The notes under the pieces are model-generated. The model searched no databases. It was not told the DNA's origin and worked only from the letters and a program-made list of their open reading frames with translations. A program made the translations under genes and the position numbers. Positions 38,301 to 46,200 of a stretch of DNA of 64,000 nucleotides are shown piece after piece. Every line of letters begins with the position of its first letter. Positions within the stretch are counted from its first letter, which is position 1. The stretch lies in assembly GCA_963810615.1 (NCBI GenBank), contig CAWEOA010000008.1:186001-250000 (forward strand), given 5' to 3'. This stretch comes from JARRQJ01 sp963810615. Lineage in GTDB: Bacteria; Pseudomonadota; Gammaproteobacteria; DRLM01.

Positions 38301-39203
38301 CCGCTGCCCAACAAATTGCCCATGCAGACCATGCGGGCCATGTTGGGCGTGGAGGACACCAAGACCGTGCCCATCCTGCGCGACCCGGCCAAGGTCAATG
38401 AAGAATCGGAGGCGGTGTTTTATTTCCCCGGCTGCGGTTCGGAGCGCCTGTTCAGTCAGATCGGACTCGCCACCTTGGCGAGTCTCTATGAAGTCGGCGT
38501 GCAGACGGTGTTGCCGCCGGGATATCTGTGCTGCGGCTATCCCCAGACCTCCGGCGGCGACGTGGACAAGGGTCAGCAGATTACCACCGAGAACCGCGTG
38601 CTGTTTCACCGCGTCGCCAACACCTTGAGCTATCTCGATATCAAGACGGTGATCGTGTCCTGCGGTACCTGCATGGATCAATTGTTGAAGTACGAGTTCG
38701 GCCGCATCTTCCCCGGTTGCCGCCTGCTCGATATTCACGAATTTCTCATGGAGAAGGGAGTGAGCCTGGAAGGCGTGGGCGGGGTGCGTTACCTCTATCA
38801 CGATCCCTGTCACACGCCCATGAAGACCCACAATCCGATCAGTGTCGCGTCCAAGCTGTTGGGCGGCGCCCAGGTGCAGCTATCCGATCGCTGCTGCGGC
38901 GAGGCGGGGACCTTCGCCGTGGCGCGTCCCGACATCGCCAATCAGGTGCGCTTCCGCAAAGAGGAAGAACTGAAAAAAGGCATTCAGCAGCTCACCGGCG
39001 CCGACACCGCCGTCGACGGCAACGTGAAAATCCTCACCTCTTGCCCCGCCTGCCAACAGGGTTTGTCGCGCTATCGGGACGACACCGGGCTGGACACCGA
39101 TTACATCGTGGTAGAGCTGGCCGGCAAATGGCTGGGCGCGGATTGGCAGGAGAGCTTCGTCGAGCGCGCCAAGCAAGGCGGCATCGAGCGGGTGTTGTTA
39201 TAG
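35340..39203 (+). CDS. Giant FAD-linked oxidase/Fe-S oxidoreductase fusion with DUF3683
   Basis: 1287 residues. An N-terminal DUF3683 domain (1-170) is followed by a FAD_binding_4 domain (IIPRGGGTGYTGSAVPLFAD) and a FAD oxidase C-terminal domain (GDGNVHTNIPV; GEHGIGITKI) as in GlcD/D-lactate dehydrogenase. Then come two 4Fe-4S motifs (CLRCGKCKPVC near 819, CTVCHKCLTPCP near 880), and two CCG domains of the GlcF/heterodisulfide reductase type (YFPGCGSERLFSQ; GYLCCGYPQ; YHDPCH; CCGEAGTF; TSCPACQQGLSRY). Thus both subunits of a glycolate- or lactate-type dehydrogenase are in one chain. The substrate is unproven. It stands alone as a transcription unit. Confidence 0.9.
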   Translation: MPMVSSSSTRIREIPYNYTSFSDREIVMRFLGEPMWEALNQLRETRRTGRSARMLFEILGDMWVVIRNPYIQDDLLDNPQRLASLSRTLHQRLDQIEERAEHNPVTLELARRAREAVREFEAWFPRQLSLRHKAIKRLGKVTRRDNICFDGFARVSHVTDATDWRVEFPFVVITPDSEQEVAPLVAVCIELGLTIIPRGGGTGYTGSAVPLFADTAVINTEKLEGIGPVEQRRLPGVDHPVPAVRVECGVVTKRVAELAEANNLVFAVDPTSMDASTIGGNIAMNAGGKKAVLWGTTVDNLVSWRMVTPDAEWLEVERIGHNLGKIHEQETVEFVIRRYRADGKTPVGEAQTLRLPGRAFRKQGLGKDVTDKFLGGLPGVQKEGCDGLITSAVFILHRMPKITRTVCLEFFGKDLRRAVPAIVEIKDYLDGRDGVVLAGMEHLDERYVQAVKYSTKAPRRERPKMVLIVDIAGEEEADVAEAASAVVRLVNAREGEGFIAVSPEARRRFWADRARTAAIAAHTNAFKINEDVVIPLPRLADYSEGIERINIEQSMHNKLRMLEAVDAYVGGELSELRQVADYESSVENSAIIADKQRAAREHLAAVRARWSALLNRLDAPAAEHDDLLDAELRAKRQPGDSLLTLLLRRELRISYRREVAQVLKEIFGGQEFAPVRARLDEIHAAIRSGRLFVALHMHAGDGNVHTNIPVNSNDYQMLQEAERVVDRVMALALVLDGVISGEHGIGITKIHYLAPETVAEFAAYKQRVDPEGRFNRGKLLAGSGLERAYTPSLRLVQQEALLLEESELGALNDDIRHCLRCGKCKPVCNTHIPRANLLYSPRNKILASGLMIEAFLYEEQTRRGISVRHFDEMNDVADHCTVCHKCLTPCPVDIDFGDVSIRMRKILKDRGQRRANVGSWAAMAFLNVTDPATIKFMRKTMIEWGYAAQRAAVTLAKRFMLTDKDERPAITTGKPTVRTQVVQFVKKPLPNKLPMQTMRAMLGVEDTKTVPILRDPAKVNEESEAVFYFPGCGSERLFSQIGLATLASLYEVGVQTVLPPGYLCCGYPQTSGGDVDKGQQITTENRVLFHRVANTLSYLDIKTVIVSCGTCMDQLLKYEFGRIFPGCRLLDIHEFLMEKGVSLEGVGGVRYLYHDPCHTPMKTHNPISVASKLLGGAQVQLSDRCCGEAGTFAVARPDIANQVRFRKEEELKKGIQQLTGADTAVDGNVKILTSCPACQQGLSRYRDDTGLDTDYIVVELAGKWLGADWQESFVERAKQGGIERVLL

Positions 39204-39312
39204 CGCAGCGTCCCTAAGCGGTGCATAGTAATAACCCGAGTCCACAGATAGATTAGCCGACTGCCTTGCCAGGTGTGGCACAGTCGATCATCGCACCCCG
39301 GAGGAAAGTGCT

Positions 39313-39795
39313 ATGCAAACTGGTCTTAGGAAAACCCTGGCTTGGTTGGCGCGACCCTGCCTGATCGTGGCCTTGCTGTCCGGCACGGTCTCAGTGCCCG
39401 CATGGGCGTCGCTGGGAGGCGATATGGAGTCGGTGGACGCGGATCAGTCCGCCATGAACGCCTCCGAGGAGATAACGGCCAGTACCGATGCCTATACCGT
39501 CTATGAATTGAAGACTCCAATAGGCACGGTGGTGAGGGAATATTTATCCCTGGCGGGCAGCGTGTTCGCCGTCGCCTGGGATGGTCCGACTTTGCCGAAT
39601 TTGCGGCAGATTTTAGGCAGCTACTTTACGCAATACACCGAGGCCGCTCAAAAGCAACAGGGCGGCCACGCTCATCTGCTCGTTCGCCGCTCCAATCTGG
39701 TTGTGGAATCGAGCGGGCGGATGCGGGCATTTTCCGGTCGCGCCTATCTTCCTCAATCCCTACCACAAGGCGCTACCGATTCGGATATAAAATGA
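39313..39795 (+). CDS. DUF2844 domain protein, exported
   Basis: A 160-residue protein with a signal peptide (RPCLIVALLSGTVSVPAWA, cleavage near residue 32). The mature part contains YTVYELKTPIGTVVREYLSL and VFAVAWDGPTLPNLRQILGS, the DUF2844 signature. Function unknown. It overlaps the start of the DUF3443 gene as ATGA, an association common in beta- and gammaproteobacteria, so the two probably act together in the cell envelope. Confidence 0.88.
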   Translation: MQTGLRKTLAWLARPCLIVALLSGTVSVPAWASLGGDMESVDADQSAMNASEEITASTDAYTVYELKTPIGTVVREYLSLAGSVFAVAWDGPTLPNLRQILGSYFTQYTEAAQKQQGGHAHLLVRRSNLVVESSGRMRAFSGRAYLPQSLPQGATDSDIK

Positions 39796-41037
39796 CGGCT
39801 GAGGGCAGGCAAGGATTGATTCCGGCCCTGCTTGTGGTGGTCGTGGCGGTGTTGACGGGCTGTGGAGGTGGCGGCAGCACGAGTGGCAGTGCGACCCAGG
39901 CGGCTGCGGTCAATGTCCAACCGGTTACAGTGGGCCAGGGGCCGGGTTCCGTCGTGAATCTGCTGTTCACCACTGTGACCGTGTGTGTTCCCGGCAGCAG
40001 CAATTGCGCGACCGTCGATCACATCCAGGTAGACACCGGCTCCAACGGTTTGCGCATCATGGCCTCGCAATTGCCCGCATTTTTGACGCTGCCGCAACAA
40101 ACCGACGCCGGCGGCAATTACGCCATTGCCGAATGTGCCCAGTTCGCCGACGGGTATGCGTGGGGACCGGTCAAGATCGCCGATGTGAAGATCGCCGGTG
40201 AAGAGGCCACGGCGCTCCCGGTGCAGGTGATAGGCGATGCCGCCTTCGCCACCATTCCGGATAATTGTTCCAGTTACGGTCCCGCCGAAAACACCGTGGC
40301 GACCTTCGGCGCCAACGGTGTGCTGGGGGTGGGACAATTCCTGCGTGATTGCGGCAGCGTCTGTGCGACCTATGCCGACAACGGGTTATATTATCCCTGT
40401 CCGGTGTCCGGCGCTTGTCTCACCACTAGCCTCAGTGACACGCTCGGTCTGGATCAGCAGGTGGCGAATCCGGTGGCGCGTTTCGCCAATGACAACAACG
40501 GCGTGATTATCGAACTGCCGCCTATTCCCCCCGAAGGGAGCGGTGGCGGTGAACGGTTCGCTGGTGTTCGGCATAGACACCGAGACCAACAACGGACTGG
40601 GGAACGCTCAAGTATTCACGACTTCGGCAACTCGAGGCGCCTTCGTTACCACTTATAACAATCAGACCTTCCACTACAGCCTGTTGGATAGCGGGACATC
40701 CACCGTCTATTTCAACGACGCCAATATCCCGGTGTGTGCGCAAACGGATGCTAACGCCCCCGGCTTTTATTGCCCGACGAGTCCGTTAACCCTTGACGCG
40801 GTCATTCGCGGGACCAATGGCGCGAGTGCCAGCGTGAATTTCAACGTGGCCAACGCCCATGATCTGACCGTCAATTATCCCGATCATCGGGCATTCAATA
40901 ATTTGGGCGCGCCGGCCGGCGCAGGCAGTTCGGATATCTTCTTTTGGGGATTGCCGGCCTTTTTCGGCCACAGCGTATTTACCGCTATCGAAGGTCAGGA
41001 CACCTCCGCCGGCCCCGGGCCTTTTATTGCTTTCTAG
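39792..41037 (+). pseudogene. DUF3443 lipoprotein-like protein with a frameshift
   Basis: Two overlapping frames together give a full-length DUF3443 protein. Frame one (from 39792) starts with a lipoprotein-type signal (LVVVVAVLTGCGGGG, lipobox Cys) and runs through IDHIQ-type blocks VDHIQVDTGSNGLRIMASQL and FGANGVLGVGQFLRDCGSVC to GVIIELPPIPPE. Frame two carries VAVNGSLVFGIDTETNNGLG to FWGLPAFFGHSVFTAIEG. Removing one C from the C6 run at 40527-40532 joins them as IPPKGAVAVNGSLVFG. It is either a true frameshift mutation, a sequencing error in a homopolymer, or phase variation. Co-transcribed with the DUF2844 gene. Confidence 0.8.
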
Positions 41038-41056
41038 AACGGCCGCGGATGCCGCG

Positions 41057-41269
41057 TTAACGGCGGAACAGCCAAAACAGGACGGTCAGTATCAGGCTGA
41101 CAATGATCGATGAGGTGAGGGGAAAGTAGAGGCGAAAATTTTCTCTTTCCACCACGATGTCGCCGGGCAGGCGGCCCAGTCCTGTCTTGTTCAGCACCGG
41201 CCACAGCAGACCCGCCAGCACCAACACCACGCCGATGGTAACCAAAAATTGGGAGATGGGCGATTTCAT
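41057..41269 (-). CDS. DUF2905 small membrane protein
   Basis: A 70-residue protein with two membrane helices, FLVTIGVVLVLAGLLWPVL and LTSSIIVSLILTVLFWLFRR, joined by the diagnostic loop GLGRLPGDIVVERENFRLYF. DUF2905 proteins are common and uncharacterised. It is downstream of rpiA on the same strand (61 bases) and convergent with the DUF3443 gene. Confidence 0.9.
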   Translation of the reverse strand: MKSPISQFLVTIGVVLVLAGLLWPVLNKTGLGRLPGDIVVERENFRLYFPLTSSIIVSLILTVLFWLFRR

Positions 41270-41330
41270 GGTCGTTTGATCAGACCATTTAGTCTTACCC
41301 TTGTTCCCGGCCGTAGCCGCAGTGCGGGTA

Positions 41331-41993
41331 TCAGGTGATAGTTTGCACGCCCTCCGGGGTGCCGAGCAGCAGCACGTCGGCGGGACGCAGGGCGAAGATC
41401 CCGTTGGTGACCACCCCGGCGATATTGTTCAGTTCCGCCTCCAGCTTGGGAGGATCGAGGATCTCGAGATTGTGCACGTCGAGGATGAGGTTGCCGTTGT
41501 CGGTGGTGAAGCCCTGGCGTAAGATCGGCTGGCCGCCCAGTTTCACCATCTGCCGGGCGACATAGCTGCGTGCCATGGGAATGACTTCAACGGGTAGCGG
41601 AAACTTGCCGAGCACGTCCACCAGTTTGGATTGATCGGCTATGCACACGAATTTGCGGCTGGCCGCGGCGACGATCTTTTCGCGGGTCAAGGCGCCGCCG
41701 CCGCCCTTGATGAGGTGCAGAAAACGGGTGGCCTCGTCGGCGCCGTCCACATAGATCGAGATATCGTCCGCGGCGTTCAAATCCAGGACTGGAATGCCGT
41801 GCTTCTTCAAACGCTCTGCGGAGGCGACGGAGCTGGCGACGGTGCCATCGATCTTATGTTTGATTTCCGCCAGGGCATCGATGAAGAAGTTGGCGGTGGA
41901 ACCGGTGCCGATCCCGATGACGGTACCCGCCTCCACGTATTTCAGGGCGGCCTCGGCAACGGACTTTTTCATGCTGTCTTGTGACATCGTCAT
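41331..41993 (-). CDS. rpiA: Ribose-5-phosphate isomerase A
   Basis: Interconverts ribose 5-phosphate and ribulose 5-phosphate in the pentose phosphate pathway and the Calvin cycle, and so is relevant to the RuBisCO locus in this window. Length 220 residues. Conserved blocks: VIGIGTGSTANFFIDAL (phosphate loop), YVDGADEATRFLHLIKGGGG with the catalytic Asp pair, ALTREKIVAAAS and TDNGNLILDVHNLEI. An in-frame ATG two codons downstream (MSQDSMKKS) may be the true start. DUF2905 follows it. Confidence 0.96.
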   Translation of the reverse strand: MTMSQDSMKKSVAEAALKYVEAGTVIGIGTGSTANFFIDALAEIKHKIDGTVASSVASAERLKKHGIPVLDLNAADDISIYVDGADEATRFLHLIKGGGGALTREKIVAAASRKFVCIADQSKLVDVLGKFPLPVEVIPMARSYVARQMVKLGGQPILRQGFTTDNGNLILDVHNLEILDPPKLEAELNNIAGVVTNGIFALRPADVLLLGTPEGVQTIT

Positions 41994-42077
41994 ACTCCGG
42001 GTGGTAGTGCGTGCGAAAAATCATACCCGCCTTGCCGCGTAAAGTCATGATGAGCCAGTCAGGAGACTATCGGACCC

Positions 42078-42343
42078 AGGGTCTGTTAACGCTACCTATG
42101 CCGCGGCGACGGAGGCCATTTTGGCGCGAGACAAGGCGCCGCGAACGCCGTGTACTTGGGTACATAAGCGAGCGGCAACGCCGTATCGCGGCAAAATAGC
42201 CCCGTCCCTTCGGGTTGCGTCCCAAAAACGGCCATGCTGCGTTACTCGTCATTCATTTGGAATCACCAAACTTCTCTCCTCGTACCTTGCCTGGCCGCTT
42301 TTGGGACAGCAACGCCACGGTATAGGTAGCGTTGACAGACCCT
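42078..42343. mobile_element. MITE-like element of about 266 bases
   Basis: The ends are inverted repeats of about 26 bases with two mismatches: left AGGGTCTGTTAACGCTACCT and on, right complement AGGGTCTGTCAACGCTACCT and on. The interior has its own palindromes (ATTTTGGCGCGA ... TCGCGGCAAAAT) and no significant coding frame. It looks like a non-autonomous element. No clear target-site duplication is visible. It separates rpiA from ilvA, and about 180 bases of unrecognised sequence follow. Confidence 0.65.
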
Positions 42344-42523
42344 AAGACTGATCTACTGCGGAAAAGCCATTGTGGCCGGAATGTCCGATCCTTCCCGTTA
42401 CACGCTACTGCTATTCTCCTCGAACGATCGAACATTTCGTCTCAAAATGGCTTCCCCTCGCTACGATCGCCTAAGTCCGACAGCCTCCTAGGCAGCCCCG
42501 ACGGAAGCTGTTAATGTAATTGA
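42344..42523. other. Unassigned sequence between the MITE and ilvA
   Basis: About 180 bases that contain a weak inverted repeat (GTCCGACAGCCTCCTAGG ... GACGGAAGCTGT) but no frame with a start and ribosome-binding site. It contains the ilvA promoter and may be part of an older, larger repeat. With the MITE it fills a 530-base gene-free gap. Confidence 0.4.
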
Positions 42524-44038
42524 ATGCCGAAGAAATATTTAGAAAAAATCCTCAAGGCGCGCGTCTATGACGTGGCGATTGAAACCCCGCTCGATACCAT
42601 GCCCGGCTTGTCGAAACGACTTGCCAATCCGGTGCTGTTGAAGCGCGAAGACCTGCAGCCGGTTTTTTCCTTCAAGCTGCGAGGCGCCTATAACAAGATC
42701 GTCCATTTGTCGGAGGGGCAGCGCGCCAAAGGCGTCATTGCCGCTTCGGCGGGCAATCATGCCCAGGGCGTGGCCTTGGCGGCGCGGCGTTTGGGTATTC
42801 AGGCCATGATCGTGATGCCGCGCACCACGCCGGGGATCAAGGTGGAGTCGGTGCGGGCCCTGGGCGCCAAGGCGGTATTGCATGGCGATACCTACGATGA
42901 GGCCTACGGGCGGGCCGTCGATCTGGCCGAAGAAAAGGGCATGGTCTTCATCCATCCCTACGATGATCCGGAGGTCATTGCCGGACAAGGGACGGTGGCC
43001 ATGGAGATCCTGCGCCAACACGAAGCGCCGCTGCACGCCATCTTCGTGCCGGTGGGCGGCGGCGGTTTGATCGCCGGGGTGTCGAGTTTCGTCAAGGCGC
43101 TCTATCCCGAGATCAAGATCATTGGCGTGGAACCGGAAGACGCGCCGACCCTGCAGCGCGCCTTGCAACGCAACAAGCGGGTGACGCTGGATCAGGTAGG
43201 GATATTCGCCGACGGCGTCGCGGTGCGGCAGATCGGTAAAGAGCCGTTTCGCGTCGCCAGGCAATGCGTTGATGAGGTGATCCTGGTCAGCACCGATGAG
43301 ATCTGTGCCGCGATCAAGGATATCTTCGACGACACCCGCTCCATCGCCGAGCCGGCCGGTGCATTGGGCATCGCCGGACTTAAACGCTATGTGGAGCGGG
43401 AAGGCATCACCGGTCAAAGCCTGGTGGCCATCGACAGCGGCGCCAATATGAATTTCGACCGCCTGCGCCACGTCGCCGAGCGCGCCGAGCTGGGCGAAAG
43501 CAATGAAGCGATCCTGGCGGTGACCATTCCGGAGCGGCCCGGCAGTTTTCGCGCCTTTTGCCAGGCCATCGGTTCCCGCTCTATCACCGAGTTCAATTAT
43601 CGCTACTCCGATTCCGGCGCGGCCCATGTGTTCTCCGGCATTCAATTGCGCGGCGGGGAGCCGGAGCGCCAGGAGATCCTGGCGCGCCTGCATGAGGACG
43701 GCTACCCGGTCATCGACCTTACCGACAACGAAGTGGCGAAACTGCATATTCGGCATATGGTGGGCGGGCGTGCCGCCGGGGTGGAGCACGAGGTGGTGTA
43801 TCGCTTCGAGTTTCCCGAGCGGCCCGGCGCGCTGTTGAAGTTCCTTACCAACATGGGGCAGCGCTGGAACATCAGCCTGTTTCACTATCGAAATCACGGC
43901 GCCGCGTATGGCCGGGTATTGGTGGGTATGCAGGTGCCGCCTGCCGATCGGCGGCGTCTCGAGGGGTTTCTAAAAGAGTTGGGGTATCCTTTTACGGAAG
44001 AGACCGCCAACCCCGTCTATTCTCTATTCCTGCGCTGA
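42524..44038 (+). CDS. ilvA: Threonine ammonia-lyase, biosynthetic
   Basis: PLP enzyme that deaminates threonine to 2-oxobutanoate at the start of isoleucine synthesis. Length 504 residues, equal to E. coli IlvA. The Schiff-base lysine lies in FSFKLRGAYNK (near 55), substrate loop SAGNHAQGVALAA, PLP-phosphate loop GGGGLIAGVSSF. The C-terminal half has two ACT-like regulatory domains (ERPGSFRAFCQAIG, near 340, and ERPGALLKFLTNMGQRWNIS, near 430), so feedback inhibition by isoleucine is expected. Confidence 0.96.
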   Translation: MPKKYLEKILKARVYDVAIETPLDTMPGLSKRLANPVLLKREDLQPVFSFKLRGAYNKIVHLSEGQRAKGVIAASAGNHAQGVALAARRLGIQAMIVMPRTTPGIKVESVRALGAKAVLHGDTYDEAYGRAVDLAEEKGMVFIHPYDDPEVIAGQGTVAMEILRQHEAPLHAIFVPVGGGGLIAGVSSFVKALYPEIKIIGVEPEDAPTLQRALQRNKRVTLDQVGIFADGVAVRQIGKEPFRVARQCVDEVILVSTDEICAAIKDIFDDTRSIAEPAGALGIAGLKRYVEREGITGQSLVAIDSGANMNFDRLRHVAERAELGESNEAILAVTIPERPGSFRAFCQAIGSRSITEFNYRYSDSGAAHVFSGIQLRGGEPERQEILARLHEDGYPVIDLTDNEVAKLHIRHMVGGRAAGVEHEVVYRFEFPERPGALLKFLTNMGQRWNISLFHYRNHGAAYGRVLVGMQVPPADRRRLEGFLKELGYPFTEETANPVYSLFLR

Positions 44039-44177
44039 TCTCGGCTGGCGGCGGAGGCCGGCCGGGCGCTTTTTTCTCTTAAGATTAATCAACTTACAGT
44101 CTTGCCGAATCCCGGATACACGAAGGGCCCGCTTGCGGCAGGCCCTCCGAACAGCACTACTAAATTGCCGAATTAAA

Positions 44178-44450
44178 TTACTTCTTCCGGCGAGCTGCCT
44201 TCTTCTTTGAAGAGGCCTTTTTGGTGGCCTTCTTCTTAGCAGTGGCCTTCTTCTTAGCAGTTGCTTTCTTTTTAGTGGTTGCTTTCTTTTTAGCGGTCGC
44301 CTTCTTCTTGGCGGTGGCTTTCTTTTTAGTAGCAGCCTTCTTCTTGGCGGTTGCTTTTTTCTTCGCTACAACCTTTTTGGTGACTGCCTTCTTGGCAGTG
44401 GACTTCTTCTTTGCACTTACTTTCTTCCTAGTGGCTTTCTTAGTCGCCAT
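44178..44450 (-). CDS. Histone H1-like lysine/alanine-rich DNA-binding protein
   Basis: A 90-residue protein made almost entirely of Lys, Ala and Thr: MATKKATRKKVSAKKKSTAK then tandem KKKATA-like units and a C-terminus ending AARRKK. Similar to the C-terminal domain of histone H1 and to AlgP/Hc1-type proteins, which bind and compact DNA. Clean tandem DNA repeats of about 18 bases encode it, so copy number may vary. AGGAAAT lies 3 bases before the ATG at 44450; an open frame extends further upstream but lacks similar composition. The region upstream is AT-rich. Confidence 0.85.
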   Translation of the reverse strand: MATKKATRKKVSAKKKSTAKKAVTKKVVAKKKATAKKKAATKKKATAKKKATAKKKATTKKKATAKKKATAKKKATKKASSKKKAARRKK

Positions 44451-44778
44451 AGTATTTCCTCCATTGTGAACGTAGTGTTCGCTAATAAGTATAAACAACT
44501 TCTTAGAAAAACAAAGAGTGTTTATCTACTCGGTAACACTATCGAGCAATGTTGTACATTTCTTTAGCCCAAAATGGAAGTTTTTTTTACGTCGGTTTGT
44601 CGTGTTTAGTATTAGTTTTCAAGAGCCGATCGAGTCGTTGCAAGTTGGTTTCATCGTTGTGCGATCGAGGTCGATGATGCGTTTTTATCATGACGTATGC
44701 ATTATTTCGCATTGCGCGCGTTGATGATGAGGCTGAGTACGGGTGTGAAAATGGTCAATGAAGAGCGTCTTGGAGGGC
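44451..44778. other. AT-rich promoter region of the histone-like gene
   Basis: 330 bases without a gene. It is much AT-richer than the surrounding genes, has a GAACGTAGTGTTC inverted repeat near the start of the histone-like gene, and a poly-T run at 44581. No RNA gene recognised. Confidence 0.5.
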
Positions 44779-45246
44779 CTAAAATGATTTTTCGAGATCG
44801 AGGATAAAATGCCAATGAGCGGGGCTGACGGGGGTGATCGACAGACGACTGCCCGGTTTGAGCAGCGGCAATGAAGCCAGTTCGGGGTGCCGTTTTAGTT
44901 CCTGCAGGGTGATGCAACGGCGAAATTTTCGTTGAAAGCACACATCCACCATGTACCAACGCGGTTGTTCGGGAGTGCTCTTGGGGTCGTAGTAGCGACT
45001 GTCTGGATGCCATGCACTGTCATCGGGGTAGCCTTCCCGCACTATATCGACGATGCCGACGATACCCGGTTCCTTGCAGCTGGAGTGGTAAAAAAAGGCC
45101 TTGTCGCCCTTTTTCATCTGGTCGCGGAGCATATTGCGCACCTGATAATTGCGTACGCCGTCCCAATGTTCGGTGCAGCACGGTCGCGCGCGCAGATCAT
45201 CGATGCTGAAGACGTCCGGTTCCGATTTCATCAACCAGTAATTCAT
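44779..45246 (-). CDS. EVE domain protein
   Basis: A 155-residue EVE-domain protein (PUA-like fold), starting MNYWLMKSEPDVFSIDDL, the diagnostic block, with WDGVRNYQVRNMLRDQMKKG and FYHSSCKEPGIVGIVDIVRE following. EVE domains bind modified bases in DNA or RNA in some well-studied cases; this stand-alone bacterial subfamily (relatives of YTH-like proteins) has no fixed role. The frame has an extra ATG one codon upstream at 45249. It shares the strand with ygfA, 27 bases downstream of it. Confidence 0.93.
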   Translation of the reverse strand: MNYWLMKSEPDVFSIDDLRARPCCTEHWDGVRNYQVRNMLRDQMKKGDKAFFYHSSCKEPGIVGIVDIVREGYPDDSAWHPDSRYYDPKSTPEQPRWYMVDVCFQRKFRRCITLQELKRHPELASLPLLKPGSRLSITPVSPAHWHFILDLEKSF

Positions 45247-45275
45247 CACACACCTCGGTTAGCATTGAATAGGAA

Positions 45276-45887
45276 TTATGTGTTGCTAAAAAGATACAAA
45301 TCTTCATCGGTGGCGACGCCGTCGAGCGGGACATCCCACGGCGCAGCTTGCAGGGCAGAGAGGTGTTGCAACTCATGTGCGATACCTAACATACGCGGCT
45401 TACGCCATGCTTGGCGGTGGCGCAGGAATGAAAGCGTGCGGTCATAAAAGCCGCTGCCCATGCCTAAGCGATGGCCTTGATTATCGAATGCCACCAGCGG
45501 TGTGAGGATCAGATCCAATACGCGCGCGGAAAGCAACGGCAGGCCGGCACGTGCCGGTTCGGGAATGCCGAAGCGGTTCGGCGTCAAGGTATCGCCGTGT
45601 TCATAGCGTGCAAACCATAAACTCTTTGCCGGGGTGATGACCGGCAGATAACACACCTTGCCCATGCGCCAGGCCCGGTGCATGAGCAACTGCGGATCTA
45701 TTTCGCCGTCGTTGGCGAGGAAGAAGGCGATATGGCGGCTGCGCCGAAACAGTGCGCTGTGGCCGACGATGCGGTCCAGACGCAGTGCCGCATTACGCTG
45801 TTGTTCGGGATTGAGTCCGCGGCGTTGTTCACGCAAGCGACTGCGCAGGGCGGAGCGTGAGGGGGGGCTTGTCGTTGAGTGCGTCAC
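45276..45887 (-). CDS. ygfA: 5-formyltetrahydrofolate cyclo-ligase
   Basis: Converts 5-formyl-THF to 5,10-methenyl-THF with ATP, recycling a by-product of serine hydroxymethyltransferase and so serving the one-carbon pool that the glycine cleavage system also feeds. 203 residues. Basic N-terminus (RSALRSRLREQRRGL) with the ATP-binding Arg/Lys set, DGEIDPQLLMH, RFGIPEP and the final GMGSGFYDRTLSFLRH signature. It follows 6S RNA on the same strand, as in E. coli. Confidence 0.92.
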   Translation of the reverse strand: MTHSTTSPPSRSALRSRLREQRRGLNPEQQRNAALRLDRIVGHSALFRRSRHIAFFLANDGEIDPQLLMHRAWRMGKVCYLPVITPAKSLWFARYEHGDTLTPNRFGIPEPARAGLPLLSARVLDLILTPLVAFDNQGHRLGMGSGFYDRTLSFLRHRQAWRKPRMLGIAHELQHLSALQAAPWDVPLDGVATDEDLYLFSNT

Positions 45888-45954
45888 GTTAAGAGACGGA
45901 TGTGTTGTGAGTGGGGGGTGGCTGGCTTTTCATTATAGGGAAGTCCCCGGGATA

Positions 45955-46150
45955 ACAAGGCATCCTCCGCAAGGACCGTCGCCGACCAATGCCCTTGAAC
46001 CGGAAGGTTCAAGTGGGAAGGCCAGCGGTGTCATTAGGCTTTCCGCACCAGGCGGACATGCACACCAACACTGTCGTAGACTCCCCAAAGGGTTTCAATT
46101 AGGGTCAAGGAGCTACATGGCCTGCTAACGAGAACTGCAGAGGATGCTTG
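45955..46150 (-). ncRNA. ssrS: 6S RNA (SsrS)
   Basis: Regulatory RNA that binds sigma-70 RNA polymerase holoenzyme and down-tunes promoters in stationary phase. The terminal stem pairs GCATCCTC (5' end, near 46147) with GAGGATGC (3' end, near 45960), and an internal hairpin CTTGAACCTTCCGGTTCAAG is the conserved one in the 6S family. A central open bubble with GGTGTGCATGTCCGCCTGG lies between. A TAGAAT -10 element (46159-46154) fits the 5' end. Position between zapA and ygfA is the standard location, which adds confidence. Confidence 0.9.
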
Positions 46151-46200
46151 GTGATTCTAACGCGAAACGGGTTGGGAAAAACAGGGGAAGCGCGGACGGC

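Noticed and set aside
40527..40532. Programmed ribosomal frameshifting in the DUF3443 gene
   Set aside because: The C6 run is not a known slippery heptamer, and no stimulatory stem is evident; a mutation or sequencing error is simpler.
44178..44450. CRISPR-like array
   Set aside because: The repeats are contiguous coding repeats without variable spacers.
44221..44469. Hydrophobic open frame (repeated FFLAVAFF) opposite the histone-like gene
   Set aside because: It is the complement of Lys/Ala-repeat codons and has no ribosome-binding site.
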